A stretch of DNA of 45,599 nucleotides from Candidatus Omnitrophota bacterium (GCA_903843285.1 CAIMPC010000072.1:1-45599), one strand, 5' to 3'; counted from the first letter of the stretch, positions 4,649-14,239 are shown. Translations and numbers: made by a program. The notes: generated by a model not told the origin, from the letters alone.

Positions 4649-6775
4649 ATGCGCTATGAGAGGGCTTTCGTAGTTGTATTGATTTACGTCTTCCTGCTTC
4701 TGTTTATAATGGCCGATATTTCCATGGCACAACCTCAACCACCTTCCCCAAATCAGATCGATACAGCCACCAGAGAATCTTCACGACCCGTCCGCGATGA
4801 AATAGAGAAGAAGATGATCAAAGCCCCTAAGAGACCTGCTAAAATTAAAGAGGATCTCGGAAAAGCTTCCGTAGAGGGCCCGAAGTTTTTCGTTAAAGAG
4901 ATTAACCTCATGGGCGTTACGGCGTTTTCGGTAGCGGATTTTAAGCCGATCATTGCTAAATATGAAAATAGAGAAGTCAGCATGGGTGAGCTGGATATCC
5001 TGGCTAAAGAGATAGAGAGAGAGTATCTAAGACGCGGAGTTATTGCCGCCTCATTTGTTCCGCCCCAGGATGTAAAAGAAGGCAAGGTAGTTATACGCGT
5101 GATAGAGGCTAAGATGGGCAAAATAGAAGTCAAGCCGGACAGGTGGTTTTCGCCGAGGAGGGTGGAATATTACTGGACTATACCTGCCGGCGAGATACTG
5201 CGCTACGATAAATTATCGAGAACACTCCAGATGATGAATAAGAACCCTGACAGGACCGTTAAGGCGGCACTCCACGCCGGTGATAAGCCGGAGACGACGG
5301 ACGTCATGCTTGATATGCAGACGGGTTTCCCGGTGCATATAACTGCGACGGTCGATCACGAGGGAACCCCTTCCACCGGCAAGCTGAGAAAGGGCTTCGG
5401 ATTTGTGGATAATAATTTCCTTGGGTGCGATGATACGCTCCTGGGGGGCTATACCGGCGGTAAAAACTTTGGCGGGGTCTATGTTTACCACCGTCTGCCA
5501 ATAACACCATTCGGAACATCTCTGCTATATGGTTACAGTAAATCGAAATCGTTCCCCCAAAAAGATTATGCTCCGTATGAGATCAACTCAACATCCGAAA
5601 GCTATAGTATGTATATCTACCAAGATCTATTCTATAAGGATGAATATAAGGGTGAGCTTTCGTTTGGCGGAGAAGCCAATAATAAACGTACGGTGAGCGG
5701 CGCCCAGGGCGATCTGAATGTCGACAGGCTGAGAATACTTAGCACAGGTTTAACGCTTATGGATCGCAGTTCCGGCAATGTCACCAGTGTCAAACCTGCC
5801 ATATACCAGGGTATCAATGGTTTGGGCGCGCAGAGGATCAATGAGTTTTCATCCAGAGATGCCGGTAATACATTCACGCGGGTTAATCTTAATGCCAGCA
5901 TGAGACAGGCATACATTAAGAATTTTCAGGCCAGTATGAAATTCACGGGACAGATTGCGTCGGAAAAGCTTACGCCGCAGGAAGAATTGTATATAGGCGG
6001 TATCGACTCAGTGAGAGGTTATCCATCCGGAGATTATCTGGCGGATACGGGTTTCTATTCGCAGATGGAGCTTATAATACCTGCGTTCTTTGTGCCCGAA
6101 TGGGTGCGGGTTCCGTATGGTGAACATCCTATTAAAGACGAAATTACCGGAGTCGCGTTCTTTGATATAGGTTATGGATATAAACGTGGAGACATTCAGG
6201 GTGAGCAGAGTTTTCGCAGGATGGCTGGCGCCGGAGGCGGTGTTAGGGCTAAGATATTAAATCAGGCGACCGTCAGAGTGGAGATTGGCGCGCCGCTCAA
6301 CCCTACCTGGGACGGCCCTCTGACCGAATGGGAGAGGGTGCGTATACATTTTTCGGTTGATTTCCAGGATGATGTATTCGATGAGGCTGAGCGATTCCAG
6401 AAGAAGTATAGAGAAGAGTATATAAAAAATGCGGCATGGCGTATAGTGGACTCCGAAATGAAGAAGCCTGACAGCCAGCTGACGCAGACGATATATTCTA
6501 ATTTATTCAGAGCTAAGTCTGCATACTCCGCCGGAGAGCTCGTCGAGGCGAAACGATATTATAGCATTGTCGCCGGCATAGGAAATAATGTGTATAAACA
6601 GACGGTGGCATACCTTACCGAAAATTACAATTACTCGGACGAACTCAGAAAAGATAATGAGGCGGCTAAGAGATTTTTGAGGGACGGCGAGATCGAAAAG
6701 GCATATAGCACATGGCAAAAAGTTTCTCAGACTAGGTCTAAGCCCCTTGTGCTCGAGTTTATAGAATATAAATAA
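4649..6775 (+). CDS. ShlB/FhaC/HecB-type outer-membrane transporter (TpsB) with C-terminal helical extension
   Basis: Domain order in the 708-aa product: signal peptide ending SMA|QPQ, a linker rich in Pro/Lys, a ShlB-type POTRA domain (FFVKEINLMGVTAFS...GVIAASFVPPQDVKEGKVVIRV, about residues 75-155), then a 16-strand barrel with the Omp85/TpsB motif SVRGYPSGDY. About 140 helical residues follow the barrel (from roughly DDVFDEAERFQKKYREEY) and include TPR-like pairs; a usual TpsB ends with its last strand. TpsB proteins export a large partner (TpsA) across the outer membrane, but no TpsA gene is near. Start ATG 4649 is chosen because AGGAG lies 10 bases upstream and transcription starts near 4593; ATG 4640 is too close to it. 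Confidence 0.88.
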   Translation: MRYERAFVVVLIYVFLLLFIMADISMAQPQPPSPNQIDTATRESSRPVRDEIEKKMIKAPKRPAKIKEDLGKASVEGPKFFVKEINLMGVTAFSVADFKPIIAKYENREVSMGELDILAKEIEREYLRRGVIAASFVPPQDVKEGKVVIRVIEAKMGKIEVKPDRWFSPRRVEYYWTIPAGEILRYDKLSRTLQMMNKNPDRTVKAALHAGDKPETTDVMLDMQTGFPVHITATVDHEGTPSTGKLRKGFGFVDNNFLGCDDTLLGGYTGGKNFGGVYVYHRLPITPFGTSLLYGYSKSKSFPQKDYAPYEINSTSESYSMYIYQDLFYKDEYKGELSFGGEANNKRTVSGAQGDLNVDRLRILSTGLTLMDRSSGNVTSVKPAIYQGINGLGAQRINEFSSRDAGNTFTRVNLNASMRQAYIKNFQASMKFTGQIASEKLTPQEELYIGGIDSVRGYPSGDYLADTGFYSQMELIIPAFFVPEWVRVPYGEHPIKDEITGVAFFDIGYGYKRGDIQGEQSFRRMAGAGGGVRAKILNQATVRVEIGAPLNPTWDGPLTEWERVRIHFSVDFQDDVFDEAERFQKKYREEYIKNAAWRIVDSEMKKPDSQLTQTIYSNLFRAKSAYSAGELVEAKRYYSIVAGIGNNVYKQTVAYLTENYNYSDELRKDNEAAKRFLRDGEIEKAYSTWQKVSQTRSKPLVLEFIEYK

Positions 6776-6799
6776 CGTTAACTAGGAGATACCCTGGAT

Positions 6800-7513
6800 A
6801 TGAAAAAGACGACATCAATACTTATATGTGTTATTTCGCTAACGTACTCATGTGCGTATGCCCAGCAGGCCGCAGAGCGGAAGGCTGTGACACCGACTGC
6901 AAATCCGCCCGCAGTTAGTGCCCAGGCGCCTATCCAAAAGAATGTTCCTGAAAAACCCGAGATGGTTAAAGTGAAGGTTGAGGTTAGTCAGCAGGTGATC
7001 GATCAGCAGATGAATGCTTATAAGGGTAACCTTAAAGAGATAGTGAAAGAGGCCGAGAACAATCTGAAGAAGATAGATGGAGAGTTGAAGAAAAAAGATG
7101 GCGAGGAAGCCGTTAACAAGCATCTTAAAGCGGCAGATGCATATTCAGCTGAAGGAAAGATAGATAAGGCAAAGACTGAATTTAAAGCCGCGATGGTGGA
7201 GGCCAATACGCCCGCACTGAAGAAGACGATCAAAGAAAAAGAACACTCTGTCGATAAGCAAGCTAAGGAAATAGAATCGAAGAATGGGCAGGATACTCGC
7301 GCTAAAGAAGAGACTGTGAAAACTGCCCCGGAAGTAAAGAAAAAGACGATCGAAGAAGAGGCGTCTCAGATATATAAGGACGCCGTTTCACTATATTGGG
7401 ATAATAAGTACAGTGAGGCGAAGTTAAAATTTGAGCAGGTCCAGCAGATGTCTCCCGGCTATGCCCGGACGAGCTACTATTTGGAGCGTATTAAGGAAAA
7501 GCTTCCTAAATAA
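6800..7513 (+). CDS. Periplasmic coiled-coil protein with C-terminal TPR-like repeat (237 aa)
   Basis: A signal peptide (MKKTTSILICVISLTYSCAYAQQ, cleavage after AYA) is followed by a Pro-rich stretch, a long Lys/Glu-rich helical part (about residues 60-175, likely coiled coil) and a TPR-like unit at the end (IYKDAVSLYWDNKYSEAKLKFEQV). The gene starts 24 bases after the TpsB-like gene, behind AGGAG, so the two are almost surely cotranscribed. Because that transporter also ends in TPR-like helices, this protein may be a periplasmic partner. No known family is recognised. Confidence 0.7.
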   Translation: MKKTTSILICVISLTYSCAYAQQAAERKAVTPTANPPAVSAQAPIQKNVPEKPEMVKVKVEVSQQVIDQQMNAYKGNLKEIVKEAENNLKKIDGELKKKDGEEAVNKHLKAADAYSAEGKIDKAKTEFKAAMVEANTPALKKTIKEKEHSVDKQAKEIESKNGQDTRAKEETVKTAPEVKKKTIEEEASQIYKDAVSLYWDNKYSEAKLKFEQVQQMSPGYARTSYYLERIKEKLPK

Positions 7514-7642
7514 TAGGAGCGCGTGTAAGTTTCCCACCCAATACAGTAGGCTCTATTAATCTCCAGAAGCCCAGGCATAGCAGCCTATATTACCCGTCAG
7601 AATATAGTACCCCCAATATTTAGTCGAATCTTTTATAAATAC

Positions 7643-7671
7643 TTGACAAATATAAAAATGAATAGTATCAT
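7643..7671 (+). promoter_or_regulatory. Sigma70-type promoter of the tetR/efflux operon
   Basis: TTGACA (7643-7648), 17 bases, TATCAT (7666-7671). The start point is expected near 7678, inside the palindrome at 7677-7694. Confidence 0.75.
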
Positions 7672-7676
7672 TAAAA

Positions 7677-7694
7677 AATGAATACAAATTCATT
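7677..7694. promoter_or_regulatory. Probable TetR operator palindrome
   Basis: AATGAAT-ACAA-ATTCATT is a perfect inverted repeat over the predicted start point and directly upstream of the TetR-family gene. A looser AATGAAT...ATCATT occurs at about 7657-7672 over the -10 box. TetR repressors usually bind such sites next to their own gene, so autorepression is likely. Confidence 0.6.
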
Positions 7695-7727
7695 TAGTAA
7701 AGATGCAGTGGCGAGGGCTTGAATAAA

Positions 7728-8342
7728 ATGATTGTCTTGGCAAGAAAAGAACGGGATAGGCAATTAAGGAAATCGGATATCCTGACGGCAGCTGAGCATG
7801 TATTTGCGCTAAATGGATACGAAAAGGCCACGATCCAGGATATCGCCAAGGAAGCCCAGTATGCGACCGGTACGGTCTATTTATATTTTAAGGATAAAGA
7901 GTCACTCTACCTTTATCTAGTAGAGGAGAAGATAGCGAGCATCATGTCGATCTGCAGGGAAGAGACGGCGAAGGTCGATGACGCGACGCGGAAACTGGAG
8001 ATCTATATCAAGGAGACCCTCAATTTCTTTGAGAAGAATCGGGATTTCTTCCGCATATTTGTTTTAGAAAAGAGCAAACATCAATGGACGATCGATAGGA
8101 AGCTTTCAAAATCTCCCGCACTCACTAATAAGCTAAAGTTAGTCGCAGAGCTTATCAAGACCTCGCAAGATCAGGGAGTGATAAGAAAAGATCTTAACGC
8201 CGAGCAGGTGGCCGATATATTAATGGCTATACTTAGTACGATCATATTCGGTTGGTTGAATGGTGAGATGAAGGAAACGGCTCACCTGAGCGATATGGCC
8301 GAATATGTGGCCGATATTTTTTTAAAAGGAGTAAAACAGTAA
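7728..8342 (+). CDS. TetR/AcrR-family repressor of the adjacent efflux system
   Basis: The N-terminal helix-turn-helix is typical: ILTAAEHVFALNGYEKATIQ, DIAKEAQYATGTVYLYFKDK, ESLYLYLVEEK. The C-terminal ligand and dimer domain (about residues 55-204) is helical. ATG 7728 is preferred over TTG 7719 because GAGGG lies at a proper distance (10 bases) from it. Neighbouring genes for TolC, EmrA and EmrB type proteins follow in the same direction, with a 111-base gap, so the ligand is probably a toxic compound exported by that pump. Confidence 0.9.
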   Translation: MIVLARKERDRQLRKSDILTAAEHVFALNGYEKATIQDIAKEAQYATGTVYLYFKDKESLYLYLVEEKIASIMSICREETAKVDDATRKLEIYIKETLNFFEKNRDFFRIFVLEKSKHQWTIDRKLSKSPALTNKLKLVAELIKTSQDQGVIRKDLNAEQVADILMAILSTIIFGWLNGEMKETAHLSDMAEYVADIFLKGVKQ

Positions 8343-8453
8343 CCGCTATTACTCAAATGCTTCCGCAGCGCATCCCTCGGTTCGCTACAAAGCACAAATC
8401 AAAATAACGGCGCCTTTTCTTTTAGTGATGAATTTTTTTATACAAAGGGATTT

Positions 8454-9788
8454 ATGAGACGAAAAATAACATTGGCAATATTGTTGATCTTTATGGCAGG
8501 CTGTACTGCTCGTATTTTGGCCGAAGAGGTGCCACCCAAAGCCCCTGTTATCAGCCAGAGGCTTATTACTCTTTCGAATGGGATATTTTTGGTTTTAAGA
8601 GATAGCCGTTTGGTTAAGATAGAGATCTCCGATAAGGACATGTCATTTGAAAACACGGTTATCGCGCTTTCACCGCTCCTGCCTCATTTGAGTACAAGCA
8701 TGACAAAGACATATAATCAATATACGCCGGCGATGATATTCGGCGCCTCAAGCGTACCGATGGGCGATAGAAATCCGTTATCCTGGGGAATCGATATCTA
8801 TCAGACTTTATTCGATTTCGGAAAATACATTTCCAATTATAAGGCATCGACAGAATATCTTCATGCAAATAAGGCGAAGGTTGAGAGCGTTAAGAGGGCG
8901 GTTACGCTAGAATTTATTACAACATATTTTGATTCGCTGGAAACGGAAAAGATGATAACCGTAGCCGAGAAAGAGGTCGATAGCCTTACCGCTTACCTTA
9001 AAGATGCGATCCATTTGTACGAAGAGGGAGTTATAGTTAAAAACGATCTTTTACCCGCCAGGGTAAAACTGGCAGACGCCAAACAAAAACTTATTGCCGC
9101 CGGAAACAGGAGGGAAGTTGCCATGGCCAGTCTTACTACTATACTTACTTTGCCGCTTACCGAAGAGATCATGGTGCAGGATATTAAGGCAGAGATATCC
9201 GAACTGCCTGACCTGGTCGATGCCTGGAAGTCAGCGGAGGTTCATAGGCCGGAGATCACATTTTATAATGATCAGATCAAATCCTCCGTTTTAAGAGAGC
9301 AAGCAAGAACCGTTGAAAATCTTCCGGTAATTTTTGCAAACGGAGGATACTCATACGATCAAAACAAGTATATGGTCCATCAGGATGATGCGTATATTGT
9401 CCTTGGCGCGAAGATGGATATATACGATGGCGGTGCTACCGGTGCAGAAATTATGAAGGAGCGTTATCTGCATAAGAAACTACAGGAACAGAAGAACAAG
9501 CTTATGGATGACATACGATATGAGGTCAAAGACAGTCGTTTAGGCGTAAAAGACGCGATCGAGAAGCTTAATGTCGCAAAAGATGCGCTCGCGCAGTCGG
9601 AGGAGAATGTCCGTTTTTATCGTGTGAAATATAATAATGGCGTTGCCACCTCTACCGATGTGCTCGAGGCGATCAGTCTTCAGACTAGGGCTCAGACTAA
9701 TTATTACAGCGCGAATTACGAGCTGAAGCGATCTTATGCGAAACTTATGTATTCGATGGGCAGTGATCTTCCGGAAATTTATAGATAA
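8454..9788 (+). CDS. TolC-family outer-membrane efflux channel (drug pump)
   Basis: The 444-aa protein shows the TolC organisation: helical repeats with ATVE/AKVESVKRAVTLEFITTYF-like segments, YEEGVIVKNDLLPARVKLA, a mid-protein strand GYSYDQNKY...YDGGATGAEI and a second repeat ending NGVATSTDVLEAISLQTRAQ. The leader (MRRKITLAILLIFMAGC) ends in MAGC, close to a lipobox, so it may be a lipoprotein as in OprM; a normal signal peptide cannot be excluded. AAGGGA lies before ATG 8454. It is first in an efflux triplet and gives the outer-membrane exit duct. Confidence 0.88.
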   Translation: MRRKITLAILLIFMAGCTARILAEEVPPKAPVISQRLITLSNGIFLVLRDSRLVKIEISDKDMSFENTVIALSPLLPHLSTSMTKTYNQYTPAMIFGASSVPMGDRNPLSWGIDIYQTLFDFGKYISNYKASTEYLHANKAKVESVKRAVTLEFITTYFDSLETEKMITVAEKEVDSLTAYLKDAIHLYEEGVIVKNDLLPARVKLADAKQKLIAAGNRREVAMASLTTILTLPLTEEIMVQDIKAEISELPDLVDAWKSAEVHRPEITFYNDQIKSSVLREQARTVENLPVIFANGGYSYDQNKYMVHQDDAYIVLGAKMDIYDGGATGAEIMKERYLHKKLQEQKNKLMDDIRYEVKDSRLGVKDAIEKLNVAKDALAQSEENVRFYRVKYNNGVATSTDVLEAISLQTRAQTNYYSANYELKRSYAKLMYSMGSDLPEIYR

Positions 9789-9802
9789 AGGAGAAATAAT
9801 TT

Positions 9803-10675
9803 ATGAATCCAGGATCCAGTAAAAAGAAGATATTGATCGTAGTGTTGGTTATCGGTCTGATATTGGGGGTCGTGTTTTTAGCGAGCTATCTTATCAGTGG
9901 GCTTACGCGGGTCGGCACCGACGACGCGTATATAGCAGGCAGGATCCACAATATCGCGCCCAAGATCCCTGGAACTATTAAGTCCGTTAATGTAGAAGAT
10001 AATCATAGCATAAAGAAGGGTGATGTTCTCATGGAGATAGACCCGGTTGATTACGAACTCAAGGTAAATGAGGCCCGGGCGATTGTAGGTGTGCGGGAGG
10101 TGACGTTTGAACAGGCCGCACGTGATAAAAAACGGGCGGAAGCGCTATATAAAGACGAAGTATTTTCGAAAGAACGTTATGAGAATGCCTGTACCGCCTA
10201 TAGTCTTGCAAAGTCCCAATTAAATGCTGCGCGTGCGCAGCTTAAGATCGCCCAACAGAATCTGAAGTATACGAAGATATACGCGCCTTCCGACGGATAT
10301 GTTACAAGCAAGGCGGTGGAGGAGGGAAATCAGGTACAACCCGGGCAGTCTCTTTTGGCGGTCGTCGCTCTCGATGATATATGGATAGTTGCCAATTATA
10401 AAGAGACGCAATTAAGGAGTGTCCAACCGGGCCAGAAAGTCGAAATAAAAGTGGACACATATCCCGGTAAGGTCTTCACCGGAAGGGTAGATAGTATTAT
10501 GGCGGGGACCGGAGCGGCATTCTCGTTATTCCCCCCGGAAAATTCCCTGGGTAATTATGTTAAGGTCGTACAGAGGATACCGGTAAAAATAGTATTCGAT
10601 AAGACCACCGACAATGATCGGGCTCTGCGCATAGGCATGTCATGCGCGCCCACAGTTATAAACACAAGCAGGTAA
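9803..10675 (+). CDS. EmrA/HlyD-type membrane fusion (adaptor) protein
   Basis: One N-terminal membrane segment (about residues 9-31) is followed by the biotinyl-lipoyl-like strand (GRIHNIAPKIPGTIKSVNVEDN, SIKKGDVLMEIDPVDYE), a helical hairpin (about 80-150), the second lipoyl half (YTKIYAPSDGYVTSKAVEEG) and a beta barrel (VANYKETQLRSVQPGQKVEI). At 290 aa its coiled-coil hairpin is shorter than in EmrA. The ribosome binding site is AGGAG before ATG 9803. It links the inner-membrane MFS pump to the TolC channel. Confidence 0.9.
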   Translation: MNPGSSKKKILIVVLVIGLILGVVFLASYLISGLTRVGTDDAYIAGRIHNIAPKIPGTIKSVNVEDNHSIKKGDVLMEIDPVDYELKVNEARAIVGVREVTFEQAARDKKRAEALYKDEVFSKERYENACTAYSLAKSQLNAARAQLKIAQQNLKYTKIYAPSDGYVTSKAVEEGNQVQPGQSLLAVVALDDIWIVANYKETQLRSVQPGQKVEIKVDTYPGKVFTGRVDSIMAGTGAAFSLFPPENSLGNYVKVVQRIPVKIVFDKTTDNDRALRIGMSCAPTVINTSR

Positions 10676-10686
10676 GGTCTATCGAG

Positions 10687-12228
10687 ATGAATAAAGTCAA
10701 TAAATGGATTATCGCCATTTCGGTAGTCCTGCCGACACTCCTTGAAGTTATCGATACCTCAGTCGTGAATGTGTCGCTCGGTCACATTCGCGGCAGTTTA
10801 TCCGCCGGGCTCGATGAATCGACATGGACCATCACGGCATACCTCGTATCAAACGCTATTGTAATACCGCTTACCGGATGGCTGAGCCGGTTATTTGGAA
10901 GAAAGCGTTATCTCCTGGCCTCGATAGCGCTTTTTACTGCCAGTTCTTTCATGTGCGGAAGCGCTAAAACTTTATCCGCGCTTGTTTTTTTTAGAGTCAT
11001 TCAGGGAATAGGCGGAGGAGGACTACAGCCTCAGACACAAGCTATATTACTGGAGACGTTTCCTCCTAAAGAACGCGGTATGGCCATGGCGTTATTCGGT
11101 GTCGGCATAATGTTTGGCCCTATCATAGGGCCGGTTTTAGGAGGTTGGATAACGGATAATTGGTCATGGAACTGGATTTTTTATATCAATATTCCTATCG
11201 GTGTTCTTTCTCTTATAATGGTTATGCTTTTTATAAAGGATCCCGAATACTTATCAAAAAAAGTAAAACAGAAGGTCGATTATTGGGGCCTTGGCCTTAT
11301 TGTTGTAGGCATCGGCGCTTTACAGATTGTTTTGGATAAAGGACAGAGGGAAGACTGGTTCTCCTCAGCCTTTATAGTAAGGCTATCGATTATCGCCGCG
11401 GTCTCATTGATCGCATTTGTCATTATCGAGCTTAATAAAAAACATCCTATACTGGATTTGAGAGAATTTAAAAATGTTGTTTTTGCCTCCGCCACCGTTA
11501 TTCAATGCGTAGTCTTCTTTGTACTTTTTGCCAGTATTACCATATTGCCGATGTTTTGCCAGCAATTAATGGGTTATGATGCGCTTCTCGCCGGGCTGGT
11601 TCTCGCTCCGGGCGGGTTTGCGACTTTGTTCGTAATGCCGATCACCGGAATCCTTCTGTCTAAAAAAGTCAATCCTAAGTCTATTCTTTTTATAGGGCTG
11701 GTCGTTACAGCCTACTCAATGCTCACGATGATGAGGTTCAATCTTTACATAGATTATAACTCGATAGCATTGTCCAGAATTGTGATGGGTATAGGCATGG
11801 CTATGGTCTTCATTCCTTTGCAGACCATGGCTTTTGCGACTATCCCAAAAGAAGAGATGGGTAATGCTACCAGTATTTTTAGTTTATCAAGAAACTTGGC
11901 CGGTAGTATTGGTATCGCATTTATGGCAACTCTCCTGACCCAAAGAGGACAATTTCATCAATACCGTCTTTCAGAGCGGCTTCACCAGTATGATCCACGC
12001 TATCAGATGGGGATGCAAAAGGCCGCGGCAGTTTTAAGCGCAAAAATGGGGGTGGCGTCGAAACTGGCGGCTAATGGGCTTATTTACCAGCAATTAATGA
12101 AGGAAGCGACTCTGCGCGCTTATAACGATGCGTTCTATTTGGCGACGGTAATAATGATCTGCATCCTGCCGGTTGTATTTTTTCTAAAACGTCCCGGGCA
12201 CTCCGGCACGGATGTAATGATCCACTAA
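10687..12228 (+). CDS. EmrB/QacA-type DHA2 drug:proton antiporter (MFS, 14 TM)
   Basis: The 513-aa protein has DHA2 hallmarks: LEVIDTSVVNVSLGHI in TM1, the motif A segment GWLSRLFGRKRYL and the antiporter motif C GVGIMFGPIIGPVLGGWIT. Residues 1-500 hold about 14 hydrophobic segments. An upstream extension opens inside the emrA-like gene (10642); ATG 10687 starts 11 bases after that gene's stop and yields the canonical N-terminus. It acts as the inner-membrane pump of the TolC-EmrA-EmrB triplet. The drug range is unknown. Confidence 0.93.
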   Translation: MNKVNKWIIAISVVLPTLLEVIDTSVVNVSLGHIRGSLSAGLDESTWTITAYLVSNAIVIPLTGWLSRLFGRKRYLLASIALFTASSFMCGSAKTLSALVFFRVIQGIGGGGLQPQTQAILLETFPPKERGMAMALFGVGIMFGPIIGPVLGGWITDNWSWNWIFYINIPIGVLSLIMVMLFIKDPEYLSKKVKQKVDYWGLGLIVVGIGALQIVLDKGQREDWFSSAFIVRLSIIAAVSLIAFVIIELNKKHPILDLREFKNVVFASATVIQCVVFFVLFASITILPMFCQQLMGYDALLAGLVLAPGGFATLFVMPITGILLSKKVNPKSILFIGLVVTAYSMLTMMRFNLYIDYNSIALSRIVMGIGMAMVFIPLQTMAFATIPKEEMGNATSIFSLSRNLAGSIGIAFMATLLTQRGQFHQYRLSERLHQYDPRYQMGMQKAAAVLSAKMGVASKLAANGLIYQQLMKEATLRAYNDAFYLATVIMICILPVVFFLKRPGHSGTDVMIH

Positions 12229-12232
12229 AATC

Positions 12233-12295
12233 TTTGTACCGTTTGCAGAATCCAACCTTCAGAGTGTCCCCTTTTCTGATATTAAAGTTGTCCCT
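12233..12295 (-). repeat. Minus-strand copy of the GGGGACA/35-base module repeat
   Basis: Read on the minus strand it runs AGGGACAACTTTAATATC, AGAAAAGGGGACACT, then GAAGGTTGGATTCTGCAAAC, matching 3064-3131 with a few changes. It fills the 91-base gap between the convergent efflux and phosphatase genes; no separate terminator is seen there. Confidence 0.75.
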
Positions 12296-12319
12296 GATAT
12301 GCACACTTGCGGTGGGAAA

Positions 12320-14239
12320 TTATTCGATCCTGATCAGCAGTATAGTGATGTCATCCGACTGGGGATGCCCCCCTGCAAATGATCTTATATCACCCAGAAG
12401 ATTAGTTACGATAATTTTTAAAGCTCCTGCATTAGATGTCGTAAGAACAGATAATAGCCTTTCTTCCGAGAACTGTTCTCTGTCTTCGTTAAAAGCTTCG
12501 GTCACGCCGTCCGTATACATGCAGAACATATCTCCTCTGGACAAGGAAATCGTTTCATTGTAATACGAGGCCTTCTCGTCCATGCCTATCGCCATCTCCC
12601 CGGCATTACCTATGTACGCACCTTCGCCATCCTTTTTCATGAGAATGGGAGGGTTGTGCCCGGCGTTGGAATATAATAATTTGCTTGTTTTTGTGTCGAG
12701 TATGCTTATGAATATCGAAACGAACATGCTTGAAATGCTGCCATCGGATAGTTCTTTATTTACCTTTGCCAATGTCAATGCAGGGTCTTTGGATTCGATA
12801 GCGCATGTCTTAATCAGGGTCTTTGTGACCGCCATGAGTAACGCCGCCGGAACGCCCTTACCTACAACATCTCCGATGACTACGCAGAAGTGCGAGTCAT
12901 CTACAAAGAAGAAATCATAAAAATCTCCACCGACCTCTTTGGCAGGTTCAAGCGCGGCGTAGATGTCAAACTCGGGCCTGTTTGGATATGGAGGAAATAT
13001 CTTCGGCACGAGGCTCATCTGTATATCGTGCGCTATGCGCAGTTCACTCTCTATCCTTTCCTTGCTGGCCGTTGTCGCGGTAAGCTCTTTTATGTATTGC
13101 TTAAGAGCCTTCCTCATGTATAAAAATGAACCCGCTAGTTCACCGACCTCATCGTCGGCCTTGATATGTGCTAGTTCAAAATCAAGATTACCCTTGGCTA
13201 TATCTTTGGTTGCCTTACGTAATTTAAGTATAGGCAGTGTTATGGATCGGGATATTAATATTATAACGATAAGAAGTAAGAAAAAACCCGCCATCCCTAT
13301 TAATAAGACCACACCGTTTAGCTTTATGATATCGGCCATAAGCTCGTCCTGCGGAAATATTACGCCCAGCGACCATCCGGTGTCGGACAGCGGCGCATAC
13401 GCAAGCCAGGCTCTCTTTCCGGCCAGGATGCTTTTGGACAGAACGAGCCCGGAATTACCTTTTATCATCTCTTTACCTATGGATCTGAGCGCCGGGTCGC
13501 CTCTGTCCTCGGCTATGTCAAAGATGGTCTCGTTCATGACGAGCTCTTGATTTGGATGTGTTATTATCCTGCCGTTTCTCGATATTAAGAAGCCGTAACC
13601 TGTTTTACCTATTTTTATTGATGAAACTATTTCCTGAAGCCATGACAGGGACACGTCTGCAGTAACTATCCCGACAACTTTTTTCCTACCCCTTATCGTG
13701 ACATGGAGAGGTACGGAGTATGTGGCCATGATTATATTGCCGCCACCCTCGTCATAATAAGGGCTGGTCCAAACAGCGCAGTCCAGTTCTTTCGGTATCT
13801 GGTACCAGTCCCAGCAGAAGTATTTATATTGGTTCTCAAGATATTTTAGGTGTAGCTCGCCGCCGCTCTTATAATAATAGGGGGCGAACTCCGACCTGTC
13901 CTTATCAATCGTGTAAGGTTCGAACGCCGCGGTAGAACCATATATGTCGCTGTTATTTGCGACCTCCGCGTAGAGCAGTTTCAAAATTGTATCGCGATCG
14001 TATGGCGAGCTCTCGAGTATGTAAACTATGTTTTGCGGAACTCTCTCGATAGGGCGAAGAACGGTTTCTATGCGGTTGACCGTGCGGAGGACCATGTTCT
14101 CCGCCGATTTTTTAATATTCTTTTCTAGCATACTCCTGGCGACAGCGTAATTATAACCGAAGATCATCAGAAAAATTACAGCAGAGCTGGTAAGTATGGA
14201 GAAGGCGAGCTTGAAGGCTATGCTTTTAGTCTTTATCAT
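12320..14239 (-). CDS. Membrane sensor PP2C (SpoIIE/RsbU-type) phosphatase with Cache and HAMP domains
   Basis: Order in the 639-aa protein: TM1 (residues 10-31), a large extracytoplasmic dCache-like domain (about 40-300; YYDEGGGNIIMATYSVPL, GKTGYGFLISRNGRIITHPN), TM2 (about 302-330), HAMP (ITLPILKLRKATKDIAKGN...DDEVGELAGSF) and a SpoIIE phosphatase domain. The metal-binding motifs are present: EVGGDFYDFF, VIGDVVGKGVPAALLM, CMYTDGVTEAF and DDITILLI. Such enzymes dephosphorylate anti-sigma-factor antagonists in partner-switching cascades; no antagonist or anti-sigma gene is in the window. Its start overlaps the end of the upstream binding-protein gene by 14 bases, suggesting that the two proteins work together. 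Confidence 0.9.
   Translation of the reverse strand: MIKTKSIAFKLAFSILTSSAVIFLMIFGYNYAVARSMLEKNIKKSAENMVLRTVNRIETVLRPIERVPQNIVYILESSPYDRDTILKLLYAEVANNSDIYGSTAAFEPYTIDKDRSEFAPYYYKSGGELHLKYLENQYKYFCWDWYQIPKELDCAVWTSPYYDEGGGNIIMATYSVPLHVTIRGRKKVVGIVTADVSLSWLQEIVSSIKIGKTGYGFLISRNGRIITHPNQELVMNETIFDIAEDRGDPALRSIGKEMIKGNSGLVLSKSILAGKRAWLAYAPLSDTGWSLGVIFPQDELMADIIKLNGVVLLIGMAGFFLLLIVIILISRSITLPILKLRKATKDIAKGNLDFELAHIKADDEVGELAGSFLYMRKALKQYIKELTATTASKERIESELRIAHDIQMSLVPKIFPPYPNRPEFDIYAALEPAKEVGGDFYDFFFVDDSHFCVVIGDVVGKGVPAALLMAVTKTLIKTCAIESKDPALTLAKVNKELSDGSISSMFVSIFISILDTKTSKLLYSNAGHNPPILMKKDGEGAYIGNAGEMAIGMDEKASYYNETISLSRGDMFCMYTDGVTEAFNEDREQFSEERLLSVLTTSNAGALKIIVTNLLGDIRSFAGGHPQSDDITILLIRIE

Noticed and set aside
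12963..13550. 195-codon plus-strand frame opposite the phosphatase gene
   Set aside because: It mirrors a well-supported SpoIIE-type gene on the minus strand and has no domain or start signals.
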